In this document: positions 1-10,833 of the stretch, one piece after another | How positions within the stretch are numbered: position 1 is the first letter of the stretch | How the letters are laid out: each line of letters opens with the position of its first letter | The notes under the pieces: model-generated | Databases searched by the model: none | Told to the model about the DNA's origin: nothing | Seen by the model: only the letters and a program-made list of their open reading frames with translations | Program-made: the position numbers and the translations under genes | NCBI GenBank assembly: GCA_027924645.1 | Contig: BSBN01000334.1 | Location: 2,294,001-2,358,000, forward strand | Direction: 5' to 3' | DNA from: Cunninghamia lanceolata | Lineage: Eukaryota > Streptophyta > Pinopsida > Cupressales > Cupressaceae | Length of the DNA stretch: 64,000 bases

Positions 1-223
1 TTCTGAGTGATTTCTTCAGTTTCTTTTATAATCTTTTCAATGTCCCCCTCTATATTCTGCATAAGAGTATCTACTCTATGCTTGTTTTGAGCTCTTGGGA
101 TTGCCTTTGAATCATTTTTTCCTTTTCTTTCTTAGACAGGGAAGCACCAGCTTTATCAAAATCATCTTGTCTGAGTTTCTCCTCTAGGGAAAAAGCTTCA
201 TCTCTATCCCTTCTTAGAGTTTT
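1..223 (-). pseudogene. Distal piece of element D unknown reading frame
   Basis: Read on the minus strand from 223 downwards, this encodes a charged Lys/Glu/Asp-rich segment beginning KTLRRDRDEAFSLEEKLRQD and ending at a stop near position 70. It joins in frame to the coding sequence ending at 7129 if chromovirus E is removed. The two pieces are therefore one protein split by the insertion. Function unknown. Confidence 0.55.
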
Positions 224-474
224 TGGTGCAGGAGCACCCCTACAAGACAAGATATAGGTTCACTGTCCGCATGACAGGACATTAGTCTATTTTTAGCATG
301 TTTGACTTCATAATGTAATAAGGTCCATTGGACCAATGCATATGTATTAGATCAGCCTAGGAGAGTGTGCAGGCAGTTAGAGTTCGTGATCAAGTAGTAT
401 GAGCTGTCCTCTCCCAGCCGTTTGGAAGCTCCCAGCCGCTGGGAACCGAGTTGGTAGTACTCGTAGGATATTGC

Positions 475-482
475 TATAAATA
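475..482 (+). promoter_or_regulatory. LTR TATA box of element E
   Basis: TATAAATA lies about 250 bp into the LTR and is repeated at the matching place in the 3' LTR (about 6775). Transcription would be expected to begin about 30 bp downstream, placing U3 at 224 to about 505. Assigned from sequence and position only. Confidence 0.6.
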
Positions 483-1049
483 AATCAGATCAGTTAGGGT
501 TTGATATGATATCCGAGAGAGTAGTAGAGAGTAGTAGTTATGTTGTACTGGTGATTGAGTGAGATCCAGGGATCAGTCCAGACATTGTGAAACATTGTTG
601 TAGAAACAGGACATTTGTGTTTCATCTAATTAAGATCTCATCAATTGCATTATCTGGTTTATCAGCTGTTTATGTTTTGATTTCTGTTCTGATTACAGGT
701 TAATGGATTCTTTCAACCCTTCCACCGGTTGATTCTGTGAATCGGTGGAATGGTAGTTTAGGTTGTATTTTAGTTTTCTGTTTATGCATTTCATTGTGTG
801 GGAGATCGATTGGTAGCATGCTGTGAATCAACCTAGCATCCTCATGTGCTAGGATTTAGGAAGATAAACTGTTAAGTTTTGATCTGAAGGTGATCCGGCC
901 CGATCATCATGTTTTCTTTGTAAAATTGTGCGGTTCTGTGAAGTTTGCATGCAGCTGACGGATATACAGGGATCTGCATGTGCTTTTCCAGATGGAGTGA
1001 ATCGCATCGACATCTACGAGTATATCGCTATCCAGATCAGGTTATGAAG

Positions 1050-1720
1050 CTGACGAAGACTGTATGTTTCAAGTGCATCAGGATGATATAGGTTGGATAT
1101 ATACTCAGTGTGTATATCATCGTCAAGATCATCTTTCGTGTGTATCCATCGTCCACATGTCGCTATCGCATGCAGAAGTGAAAGTTCACTTTTTGGCTAA
1201 GGACCGGAAAGGTCATCATCAAGATATTGCGAATATCACCCTATGCAAGTTTATCCTGCTGTCGCTAAGTGTTTTGGCATCGGCGTAAGTCATCGGCATA
1301 AAGTTTGGTTAACATCATCAGGATGTTTCAATATGACCGGATAAGTCATATCCTGATGTTGTTTGTTTAAAGAAGGTCGATATCGGGGTGACGTAAGCAT
1401 CGAAGGAAAGGTGCTTGAAGTTGTTGTCATCAGGATATATGAGAGGAACCGAAAATTTCATATCCTACTGACGAAGGGTGATGATGATGCTAAACATCAT
1501 GATGCTGCTGATAGAGTTTGGCGCTAAGTGAATAGTGATCATTAGGAGGATGTTTGCGCTTGTCGCATATGATGATGCTGCTGACAGGCGAAAGGCAAAA
1601 GGTGATAAGGAAGTGAACAGTAGTTAGCAGGAGGATATTTCATGCCTCTTCGAAATATGATGATGCTGTCTGTGTTAGAAAGAAATGTGATGATGCTGTT
1701 AAGCCGATAGGTATTACATA
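1050..1720 (+). repeat. Hairpin-rich degenerate repeats in the long LTR/leader
   Basis: Several loosely repeated blocks contain CATCAGGATAT-like arms followed by the reverse complement ATATCCTGATG and a GATGATGCTG motif. Clearest hairpin: CATCAGGAT at 1316-1324 against ATCCTGATG at 1350-1358. A second has AGGATAT near 1435 pairing with ATATCCT near 1462. These lie in the 5' LTR segment missing from the 3' LTR. Confidence 0.55.
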
Positions 1721-1809
1721 CTACATGTCCAGGATTTTAACATGCTGGTTGTGTTAATGACTCCTCCTTCCCATTTGTAAGCTTCTGTTGCGTTTCCTCT
1801 GCATCATAG

Positions 1810-1821
1810 TGGTATCAGAGC
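1810..1821 (+). other. Primer-binding site (initiator Met tRNA) of element E
   Basis: TGGTATCAGAGC is an exact 12 bp match to the primer site used by many plant LTR elements (complement of initiator-Met tRNA 3' end). It lies just after the 5' LTR and 40 bp before the gag start codon. Confidence 0.9.
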
Positions 1822-1860
1822 AAAGGAAGGATCTTCTGGAAAAGATCAGGATATAGCAGG

Positions 1861-2997
1861 ATGTTAGGTGACGAAGGAACATCTGAGATTCTGGCAAGGA
1901 TGACCAACGTTGAGTTGGCAGTTCTGGTAAAGAAACAGATTGCAGAGAGCAAGGCCGTGAAGGCTCAGAATCAGGAATTGAAGGATGAGTTAGAGAAGTT
2001 GAGGAGCAGAGTAGGTTCTGGTAGAGAAGAAGATAGGGAAGAAGAAGAGATCCCTAGTTGGAACAAGGAGGTCGTTCCTGCAGACCAGAGACCACTGTTG
2101 AACGCCCTCAAGGCCATGGAGAGGAGAACCATGGATGTGAAACTGGATTTGCCAGTGTTTACAGGAAAGATGGAACCTGATTCAGTGATGGAGTGGATAG
2201 ACTCCTTGAACAATTTCTTTGAAACGGAGGAGATACCAGAACAACCGAGGGTGAAAATAGCCCAGTCAAAAATGAAAGAAGCTACCTTGACATGGTGGAA
2301 TTTCGTCCAAGATGATAGAGTACAGGAAGAAAAGCGTAGAGTCACTACATGGAAGAAAATGATGGCATTAGTAAAGGAAGCTTATGTCCCATTGGATTAC
2401 AGTATCCAATTACACAAGAGGAAGCAAAACCTGAAGTAGAAGGAGCTAGATGTCAGCTCATATAGAGAAGAATTCATGAAACTTTGTATGAAGACAAAGG
2501 TAAAGGAAAGTGAAGAAGAGAAGGTAGCCAGATACCTTAATGGATTGAGGTTCAACATTCAGGAAGATTTAAGTCTGCATAATCCAGATACAGTTCAGAA
2601 ATGCTTTCAGTTGGCATTGAAAGTGGAAGAGAAGTTAAAGAGAAAACAAGAACAACACAATAGAGGAAGAGGAAGACAACAAAGGGGTGGAAGAGGTCCT
2701 TTTAGAGGTAGAGGACATGGACATGGATATCAAGGAGAATCCAGTCATGACAATAGTAAGGGAAACAATAGTCAGAACCAGGGGGAAAATTATAGTCAGC
2801 AAGGAAACTTCAGAGGTAGAAGACCTTTCAGAGGAAGATCCCAGGGTAGAGGATCCATCAGATGTTATAACTGTAACAAAGAAGGCCATATAGCCAGCAG
2901 ATGTCTAGAAAAGGCCACAAGTTCAACAGGAGAAACAAGAACAAATTTGATCCAAGAACCTGATAATCAAAGTATGACAGGCTCTAATGCTTTTTAG
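1861..2997 (+). pseudogene. Chromovirus E gag region
   Basis: The structural Gag part of the polyprotein, expected to form the virus-like particle and bind element RNA. The ATG at 1861 is the first after the primer site. Visible parts are a charged N-terminal helix, the capsid-like core with FTGKMEPDSVMEWIDSL, a basic Arg/Gly-rich stretch at about 2640-2860, and one CCHC zinc knuckle (CYNCNKEGHIASRC, about 2863-2904). In-frame TAG codons at 2437 and 2995 interrupt it, each in a place where Gln would fit. There is no frameshift. Most of the gag appears otherwise well preserved, so inactivation looks recent. Confidence 0.88.
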
Positions 2998-5034
2998 AGT
3001 GTGAATGCTCCTGATAATTGTGGATACCCAGAAAGTGGAGAGTCTCTAATGATGAGAAGAACAGTGACTACCATGAAGGTACCTGACAAAGAATCCCCTC
3101 AAAGAAAGTCTCTTTTCAGGACTATTTGCAAAGCAGGAGGTAAGGCATGTAAAGTTTTGATTGATTCTGGTTCTACTAAAAATTTTGTGTCTGAAGAAAT
3201 GGTGACAAAGCTTAAGCTTAGGAGATTGCCTCACCCATCCCCATATAAAGTCTCATGGCTTACCCAAGGTCAGCAGACAATTGTAGAAGAGCAGGCTTGG
3301 GTAGAATTTCAGATTGGAGCATATAAGGATAAGTTGTTGTTCGACATTACCACGATGGATGCTTGCAATCTTTTATTTGGTAGACCATGGCAGTATGATT
3401 TGAAGGCACAACATGATGGTGTTAGAAACACCTATACAATCACTAAAGATGGTAAGGTTATAAAGTTACTACCATTGACGGAGAAGGAGGAGAAATCTAA
3501 AGGAAAAGAGGTGAAGGTAATGCTGATGGAAGGTAAACAGTTCATGAAAGAAGTAGCAGCAGAAGGTGCAATTGCATATGCCCTAATCCCATGTATGAGG
3601 GTGAATAAAGAACAGCAGCAAGAAGTCAAGGAAGAGAAGAAGCAAAGGTTCATAGACCCAGCTATCCAAGAGCTATTGGATAAGTACAAAGGTATCATCT
3701 CAGAAGGAATGCCAAGATCCCTACCACCTGTCAGGGATATTAGTCACTGCATAGACTTAATTCCAGGGTCAACACTTCCAAACAAAGCAGCCTATAAACT
3801 AACTCCAGAACAGAATGCAGAAGTAGCCAGACAAATTGAAGAATTATTGGATTCAGGTCTGATTGGGAAAAGTTTAATTCTATGTGCAGTACCAGCTGTA
3901 CTAGCACCAAAGAAGGAAGGTACTTGGAGGCTTTGCACAGATTCCAGAGCTATTAACAAGATCACAATCAGGTATAGGTTTCCAATCCCTAGGATAGAGG
4001 ATTTACTTGACTGTTTGGGAGGTGCTAAGTATTTTACAAAAATAGATCTAAAGAGTGGATATCATCAGATCAGGATTAGGCCAGGAGATGAATGGAAAAT
4101 AGCATTCAAAACTAATGAAGGGTTATATGAGTGGAAGGTTATGCCTTTTGGTTTATCTAATGCACCTAGTACTTTTATGAGGTTGATGAATGAGGTTTTG
4201 AAAGAGTTCATTGGTAAGTTTGTCATAGTATATCTAGATGACATTCTGATTTTCAGCAACACAAAAGAAGAACATCTCAGACACATAGATTTGGTTCTTA
4301 AGAGGTTACATGAAAAGTAGCTGATGATAAATTTAGACAAGTGTTTGTTCATGCAAGAGGAGATCACATATTTGGGTTTTGTCATTTCACAAGGAAAGTT
4401 ACAAATGGATAAGGAGAAGGTAAGTGCCATATTGTCTTGGCCAACCCCAAAGACTATGAATGATGTCAGAAGTTTTCATGGGTTAGCAACCTTCTACAGG
4501 AAGTTTATAAGAGGGTTTAGTCATATTTATGCACCCATGCTTGATACCATCAAAGGAGGACATAAGTGCAGATTTGTTTGGACTCAAAGAGCAGATGATT
4601 CTTTTGAAACATTGAAGAAGAAGGTGGCACAGCAGCCAGTCCTTGCACTTCCAGACTTTAACAAAATCTTTCAGGTGGAATGTGATGCCAGTCACATGGC
4701 CATTGGAGCAGTACTCAGCCAAGAAGGTAGACCTATTGCATTTTTCAGTGAGAAGCTCAATGATGCTAAAAAGAGGTATTCCTCATATGATTTGGAAATG
4801 TATGCTTTAGTCCAGTCACTCAAGAAATGGAGGCATTACTTGATGCCAAAGGAATTCATAGTATTCACAGATAACCAGGCTCTGAGTTTCATAAACAGCT
4901 AGGAAAAGCTGAACCACAGACACATGCAATGGGTCGAAACCTTACAAGCGTTTACTTTTACATTGAAGCATAAGAAAGGAGTCAAGAATAAAGTTGCAGA
5001 TGCTTTGAGCAGGAGAGTTCTAACAGTCAACTAG
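2998..5034 (+). pseudogene. Chromovirus E protease, reverse transcriptase and RNase H
   Basis: Continues the gag frame without shift. The protease active site reads IDSGST (about 3160-3180). Reverse transcriptase shows FTKIDLKSGYHQIRI, MPFGLSNAPSTF and the catalytic YLDD box at about 4230-4241. RNase H shows FQVECDASHMAIGAVLSQEG and ends with HRHMQW and KVADALSRR. These enzymes process the polyprotein and copy element RNA into DNA. TAG codons at 4318, 4900 and 5032 break the frame; in relatives the first two positions are usually Gln. Catalytic residues are all present. Confidence 0.9.
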
Positions 5035-6579
5035 ATTCAGTTAGAAAGTGTTGGCATTGACTCACTACAGACCATGTATGAGACTGATGAAGATTTTGGG
5101 GAGATATATCATGTATGTACTTCTTTTGGAGAGAAATATCATGCTGAATTCTCTGAATTTTTGATTCAGGATGGATTGTTGTTCAAAGGTGGACAGTTAT
5201 GTATTCCAAGGTGTTCTATGAGGTTAAACATCATTAAGGAGAAACATTGTGGAGCTATGGCAGGTCATTTTGGTCTAGATAAGACTCTTGATCTTGTCCG
5301 AAGACATTACTTTTGGCCTAAGTTACAATCAGATGTCAGAAAGTTTGTAGAGACATGTGTGATATGTCAGAAAGTTAAAGGTAGGTCGACTAATGCAGGT
5401 TTATATCAGCCCTTACCCATTCCTTCCAGACCATGGGAAAGCATAAGTATGGATTTTGTCTTGGGTTTACCAAGGACAAGGAAAGGGTTTGACAGTGTTT
5501 TTGTTGTAGTGGATAGATTCAGCAAAATGGCACATTTCTTGCCATGCAAAACCACTGCTGATGCTTCATACATTGCAGATTTGTTTTTCAGGGAGATTGT
5601 CAGGATCCATGGATTGCCATTGAGCATAGTGTCAGATAGGGATGTGAAGTTTATTGGTCACTTCTGGAGAACTCTTTGGAAGAAACTTGGAACAAATTTG
5701 TCTTTTTCCTCTGCATATCATCCTCAAACGGATGGACAGACTGAAGTAGTGAACCGTTCCTTAGGAAATTTGCTTAGATGTTTGACAAAACAGCATGGAG
5801 AAAAGTGGGATAATATTCTATCTCAAGCTGAATTTTCCTATAATGATACTGTCAATAGAAGCACAGGGAAATCACCTTTCCAGATAGTTTATGGTATGCA
5901 TCCAAGAGGAATTTTGGAATTGAGAGATCTACCTACAGTAGACCCTATTAGTGCAGAAGGAGAAGCTTTTGCAGAAGCCATCAAAGAGGTTCATGATCAA
6001 GTCAAGACACAACTACAACAAACCACCTTGAAGTATAAGGAATATGCTGATAAAAAGAAGAAGGATGTACAGTTTGATGTTGGAGATTCGGTATGGGTTC
6101 ATTTGAAGAAGGACAGACTTCCTAAGGGAAAATATACTAAACTTCTGCAGAGAAAAGTTGGACCATGTCAGATCTTGCACAAGCATGGACAGAATGCTTA
6201 TGAGATACAACTCCCCCCTGCTCTTGGTTTGTCCCCTATATTCAATGTATGTGATTTAACTCCATACAAGTCTTATCCAGATGCAGATCAGGAACTCCTA
6301 CAGGATACAGTCAATGATGACATTCCCAAGTATGATCCTCCACAGTTGCAGAAGGTTTTGGACACCCGAGTGGTCAAACAGACCCGGAACAAACAGTACT
6401 TGGAGTATCTAGTCTCTTGGAAGGGAAAACCTAATTCTGAAGCAGTCTGGATGACTGAAGAGCAGATCTTCATACTCTCATCTCAAGTGGACTTGAGATT
6501 TCTTCTTCTGGGGAGTATGGTGCAGGAGCACCCCTACAAGACAAGATATAGGTTCACTGTCCGCATGACAGGACATTAG
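5035..6579 (+). pseudogene. Chromovirus E integrase with C-terminal chromodomain
   Basis: The frame is open to the terminal TAG at 6577. The integrase zinc-binding HHCC module (H...H in AGHFGLDKTLDLVRRHYFW, then CVICQ) is at about 5240-5380. The DDE core has MDFVLGLP, SDRDVKFIG and SAYHPQTDGQTEVVNRS. A C-terminal chromodomain near 6350-6460 contains YLEYLVSWKG and AVWMTEEQ; in this family it steers integration toward particular chromatin. The last ~20 codons run into the 3' LTR. This part alone has no internal stop. Confidence 0.92.
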
Positions 6580-7128
6580 TCTATTTTTAGCATGTTTGAC
6601 TTCATAATGTAATAAGGTCCATTGGACCAATGCATATGTATTAGATCAGCCTAGGAGAGTGTGCAGGCAGTTAGAGTTCGTGATCAGGTAGTATGAGCTG
6701 TCCTCTCCCAGCCGTTTGGAAGCTCCCAGCCGCTGGGAACCGAGTTGGTAGTACTCGTAGGATATTGCTATAAATAACTCAGATCAGTTAGGGTTTGATA
6801 TGATATCTGAGAGAGTAGTAGAGAGTAGTAGTTATGTTGTACTGGTGATTGAGTGAGATCCAGGGATCAGTCCAGACATTGTGAAACATTGTTGTAGAAA
6901 CAGGACATTTGTGTTTCATCTAATTAAGATCTCATCAATTGCATTATCTGGTTTATCAGTTGTTTATGTTTTGATTTTTGTTCTGATTACAGGTTAATGG
7001 ATTCTTTCAACCCTTCCACCGGTTGATTCTGTGAATCGGTGGAATGGTCATGCATGTTAGTTTAGGTTGTATTTTAGTTTTTTGTTTATGCATTTCATTG
7101 TGTGGGAGATCGATTGGTAGCATGCTGT
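6518..7128 (+). repeat. 3' LTR of chromovirus E, truncated
   Basis: 611 bp matching 224-824 of the 5' LTR. It contains a 10 bp insert relative to the 5' copy near 7047 and stops at GCATGCTGT. The following bases return directly to the interrupted element D frame. Confidence 0.85.
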
Positions 7129-8944
7129 ATTTTAGCTTTCTGATATTTTGGGAAAGATTTCATCAAGATACTTGTTATATCTCATCATGTACATAGAAAT
7201 TACCTTTTCAATAGTAGCTTGATCTTCTGGAGAATCTCCTAGATAAAGTTTTACAGTTTCATCAAACAAATTGAAACAAATAATGGCATTGTAGACTGCA
7301 TCTAGAGACATAAGTTCTCTAGGAAGAGGTGTTGGTACTTGAGTGGTACTTTTCATTTTCTTCTTGAGAGGGGGAGTTGACTTCTCTTCTTCTTCTTCAC
7401 CTACTTAAATACCTTGTTTCTTCTTCCTTTTGGCCTTCACCTTGATCATTGGTTTCTTTTTCTATTCTCCCTTCTCTTACTTTCTTGAAATTACTTCTTC
7501 TTATCACTATTAATCTCCTCTACAATGGTTTTTTTCTTCTTCTCTAGTTGTTTCCCCTTGGATTTCATCTGTGTTTAACCCTCAAAAACATGTCTCTATT
7601 TGTTAGAGGCTATTTTATAGAGGAGGTAGGTTCTAGACCATTGATAGTAGATTGAGAAGTAGATCTAGATACCTAACCTTCTTGGTGTTGAGTGCTCAGT
7701 AGAAGGTGGTACAACATGTTCCACAACATTCTAAGTAGTGAACTCCTAGTGGGATACCAACCCTTTTGAACAACTTTTCTTTGTTCTTCTCTATGTCTTC
7801 CTCAGCCCTTTTCTTGCATAATTTTTCTTGAATCTCTTCATATGTCCCAAATCTCTCACCTTTAGAGTCTTTAGGCTGACTTAGCAAGATCCCTGCATAA
7901 GCCTTAACTTCCTCATTAGGTACTTCATATGGAAGTTTGGGAATCCATGAATTCCTCAGATCAACTATTACCATGTAGAAAAAATCCTTATCCACAAGAA
8001 ACGTTATATCATCTTTGTATTTGATGACCAAATCAGAAGAGATTATATCACTTTTGTGCATTTCAATTTGATTTTTTTTTGAAAAATCCCCAGAAAGTAG
8101 TATTACAGTTTTATGAATCAAAGCTTCTCATGTACTCTTTGATTTGAGCTACTACAAGCCTATCTTGTTGCCATACTTTTCTTTTATATCTTGGTAACTC
8201 ATCCATGAAATAAAATGCTAGGAAAATGATTAGGGAACCATACTTAAAGTTGTATCTTATCTCCTTTGTTCTTCTTAGGTTTTCTAGCAATTGATTCTTC
8301 ATAACTTCACACAAATCAAGGTCCTTACCCTCCTTAGCCATCTGATAGGTAGTGTGTATGGCTATGGCAGTTACATATCCCTCTCTATTGGAGTAATACA
8401 CTTTGTATGTAATTCCCATTGCTGCATATCTCACACTAGGATCAATAATGTCATTAATTGTTAGGGCCCTCTTGTCAAATTTGGCACCTGTCAATTCAAT
8501 GACCTTTTCATTCTTGATTGATTTTAATTATGGTATGGGTCTAGTGGAACATAGCCATGTTACAACCCTAATATCTTCTTTTGTTATTTGATGGGGTTTG
8601 TCAAGGTACATAAATTCATCATGAATTCTGCTAAGGATATACCTAACCCAGCCGTGCTCATTATAGAAATCTAGAAAATCTTTCCAAATATCCAATCGGT
8701 TTGCTTCAATGTTGGCATACTCAAGTTTGTAATGAATATCATCATCATCCAACAGTTTATACCTTAGGGTTTCAAATATAATGTGGTCTATCTCTTCCAA
8801 TTTTGCGTGAATATATATCTTAACATCTTCAGTGTATACCACAAATGTAGGAACATTAGATAATGCTCTGTTACTATCAACTTCCATTGCCTTAAATGGA
8901 TGTTTCTTAAATTTTGGTTGGGGTTCATCAGCAATATTGATCAA
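7129..8944 (-). pseudogene. Element D second reading frame, unknown function
   Basis: Minus-strand coding pieces at 8944-8528, 8494-8111, 8121-7696 and 7356-7129 form a single decayed protein that continues at 223-70 past the chromovirus insertion. It starts around MINIADEPQPKFKKHPFKAM. The first two pieces share a frame and are separated by one stop; a frameshift follows near 8115. The middle is Lys/Glu-rich with runs such as KKK and EEEE. No reverse transcriptase, integrase or protease motif is visible. It lies downstream of a copia-like gag where pol would be expected. I do not recognise the family. Confidence 0.5.
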
Positions 8945-9239
8945 TTAAGGGGTAAAAGAATTATCCATCATAAATGACAGTGACAATAGGAATTAGGTTT
9001 AAGTTGTATGAAGAATACCTCTAAAATTTGCTGCTAGGGTTTCACTTTTATGCTTTGTTGCTCAAACGCTCCAAGTGTACCTTTTCTCCTTGGCAAAGAT
9101 CTCTAAACACTTCAAATGTAGAATGAGACCGAATCATATGACAATCGCATAAATAGATCAAATTTTTATCATAAATGCACTTCTTTTTGGTAGATGCTCT
9201 TATCACTGAAACCCTAAATTACTCTGCAATCTACCACAT

Positions 9240-10768
9240 TAAAAGATTTTTCTCTGGAGTTTTAGGGAAATGAGATTCCATTGCCTTGCCTATGTCCTCC
9301 CTAGAGGGTTCTATGCTAGTCATTTTGTATGACCTACTTCTTTTAAGAGAAGCCTCAGCAGATCAGAGGATTAAGTTGATATACACTAAATTTCTACCCC
9401 TAACCCATGCTATTTCCTTTTAATCAACAATGAAATATTCTACCCTAGACATAAGCAATATTTCTTCCAACCTTATGTCATGAGTCTTCTCTAGTTTCTT
9501 TCTCCATACCTATTTGACTTTCTTTTCTTCTACCACCTCATGATGCTAACTAGATGATTTCTTGAAACCATTTTTGGAGAATTTTGCTTTGTGTCCAAAA
9601 CCATTACACTTGTAGCACACCTCATTGTATTTTGATTATGCACTGGTATTTTTCTTCCCACAATTATTGTACTTGGCCTTGGATTGACAATCAATAGCCC
9701 TATGACCAAACTTGTTGCATACAAAGTAGTACCCATAAAAGGAATGAGAGAATCTAGCATTATGCTTGGGAGATATGAAGGAATTCTTCTCATTATGTTG
9801 TTTCTTCTTTCCTTATATCTATAGTTACCAGCCTTGTGTCCATATTTATTGCAGGAAAAATAATAACCATGAAATAAATGAGAGTCCATCGCATTGTACC
9901 TTGGGGGTCTAAAAGAATTCTAACTCATCTTGTTCCTACATTTAACAACCTTGTGACCAATTTTATTAAAAGAATAGTAATCTCCATTGAAAGATTGAGA
10001 GTACCTAATAGGAGAAGGTTGTCTTGCAGGTGGAGGACTTATGAATCTTCTTTGTCTCCAGATAGGAGTGAATCCATCTTCTTTTGCATCTCCAGAGGCA
10101 TTATTCTTAGGATCTACAGTGCATGTTTTTTCTTCCTTTATTTGAGATTTTTCATCTACTTTGAAATTATCATATAAGTTTGTAGATATACTGGTTATAG
10201 GACTTTTCCCCTTTTGAAAGCCAAGACTAAATTTTTCTTTTAATGGCTTTTGAGAGTTAATCAATTCATCAAGAATTACAGAACCTCCTTTTAGTTTTCA
10301 CCCCTTGTCAATTTGTTCTTTTTCTTTTTCCAGTTCTTTTCTCAGTGTGACAACTTCTTCCTCAATTTTTGAACATTCATTTGCTTTCTCAGTGAGCTTG
10401 GTATTCAAACATTCTTCAATCCTTTTGTCTTGTTCAATTTTGACTTTCAAATTAGAGATTATTTCTTCTACCATTTTGAGGTTAACCCCACATTCTTTTT
10501 CTTCTTCTATCTGAGCTTTCAGTTTGCTAATTTCCTCCTTTAATTTTCCAGCTTATGTCTTTAGTTTGTCAAATTTCTCCTCTAATTTTTCAAGCATAAC
10601 CTCATATTTCATATTCATTTCTCTTGCTTTGTCCGAATCATTAAGAGCTGACCAGAGTTCTCCTTCAAGGTCTACCTCATCTAGATCCAAATCCCAACCT
10701 TCAAGTTCTATAAACTCTTGATCCAGTTCTGGAGTATATATATCATTAAGGACTACTTCAGGTTCCAT
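9240..10768 (-). pseudogene. Element D gag: coiled coil and degenerate zinc knuckles
   Basis: Starts at the ATG at 10768, about 50 bp after the primer site. The N-terminal part is acidic (DLDLDEVDLEGELW), followed by a long heptad-like Lys/Glu/Leu coiled coil to about 10300, then ILDELINSQ as in many plant copia Gag proteins. Four degenerate CCHC knuckles follow, around 9930-9985, 9820-9865, 9685-9735 (best: CNKFGHRAIDC) and 9570-9620. Several stops (at about 10554, 10298, 9925 and more below 9640) make it a pseudogene. The role would be RNA binding and particle assembly. Confidence 0.7.
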
Positions 10769-10817
10769 GTGTTCAAATACAGGATCTACCTTAGTTGTTA
10801 GGCTTATGAAAGGAGCT

Positions 10818-10833
10818 TAGCTCTGATACAAAT
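10818..10833 (-). other. Degenerate primer-binding site of element D
   Basis: On the minus strand reads TTTGTATCAGAGC, one base off the initiator-Met consensus TGGTATCAGAGC in its conserved part, directly after the LTR end ...GTTCAACA. Confidence 0.65.

Larger units (their letters stand above)
224..1806 (+). repeat. 5' LTR of chromovirus E
   Basis: Begins TGGTGCAGG and ends CATCA just before the primer-binding site, about 1583 bp. The first 601 bp match the 3' copy at 6518-7128 with about six substitutions and one 10 bp indel. The remaining part (825-1806) has no counterpart at the 3' end. The right boundary is inferred from the TG...CA rule and the primer site. Confidence 0.8.
224..7128 (+). 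mobile_element. Element E: Ty3/gypsy chromovirus, nearly full length
   Basis: A plus-strand LTR retrotransposon. It has a 5' LTR (224-1806), an initiator-Met primer site (1810), a single gag-pol frame (1861-6579) with the order gag, protease, reverse transcriptase, RNase H, integrase, chromodomain, and a 3' LTR copy (6518-7128) lacking the last ~980 bp of the 5' copy. The integrase-plus-chromodomain order is diagnostic of chromoviruses; I do not assign a lineage. The frame carries five internal TAG stops, so the copy is not coding as it stands. Candidate target duplication is GTTTT at 219-223 against ATTTT at 7129-7133. Confidence 0.93.

Noticed and set aside
1064..1288. 74-codon frame in the 5' LTR of element E
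   Set aside because: No homology, lies in hairpin repeats of the LTR, and has no counterpart in the 3' LTR.
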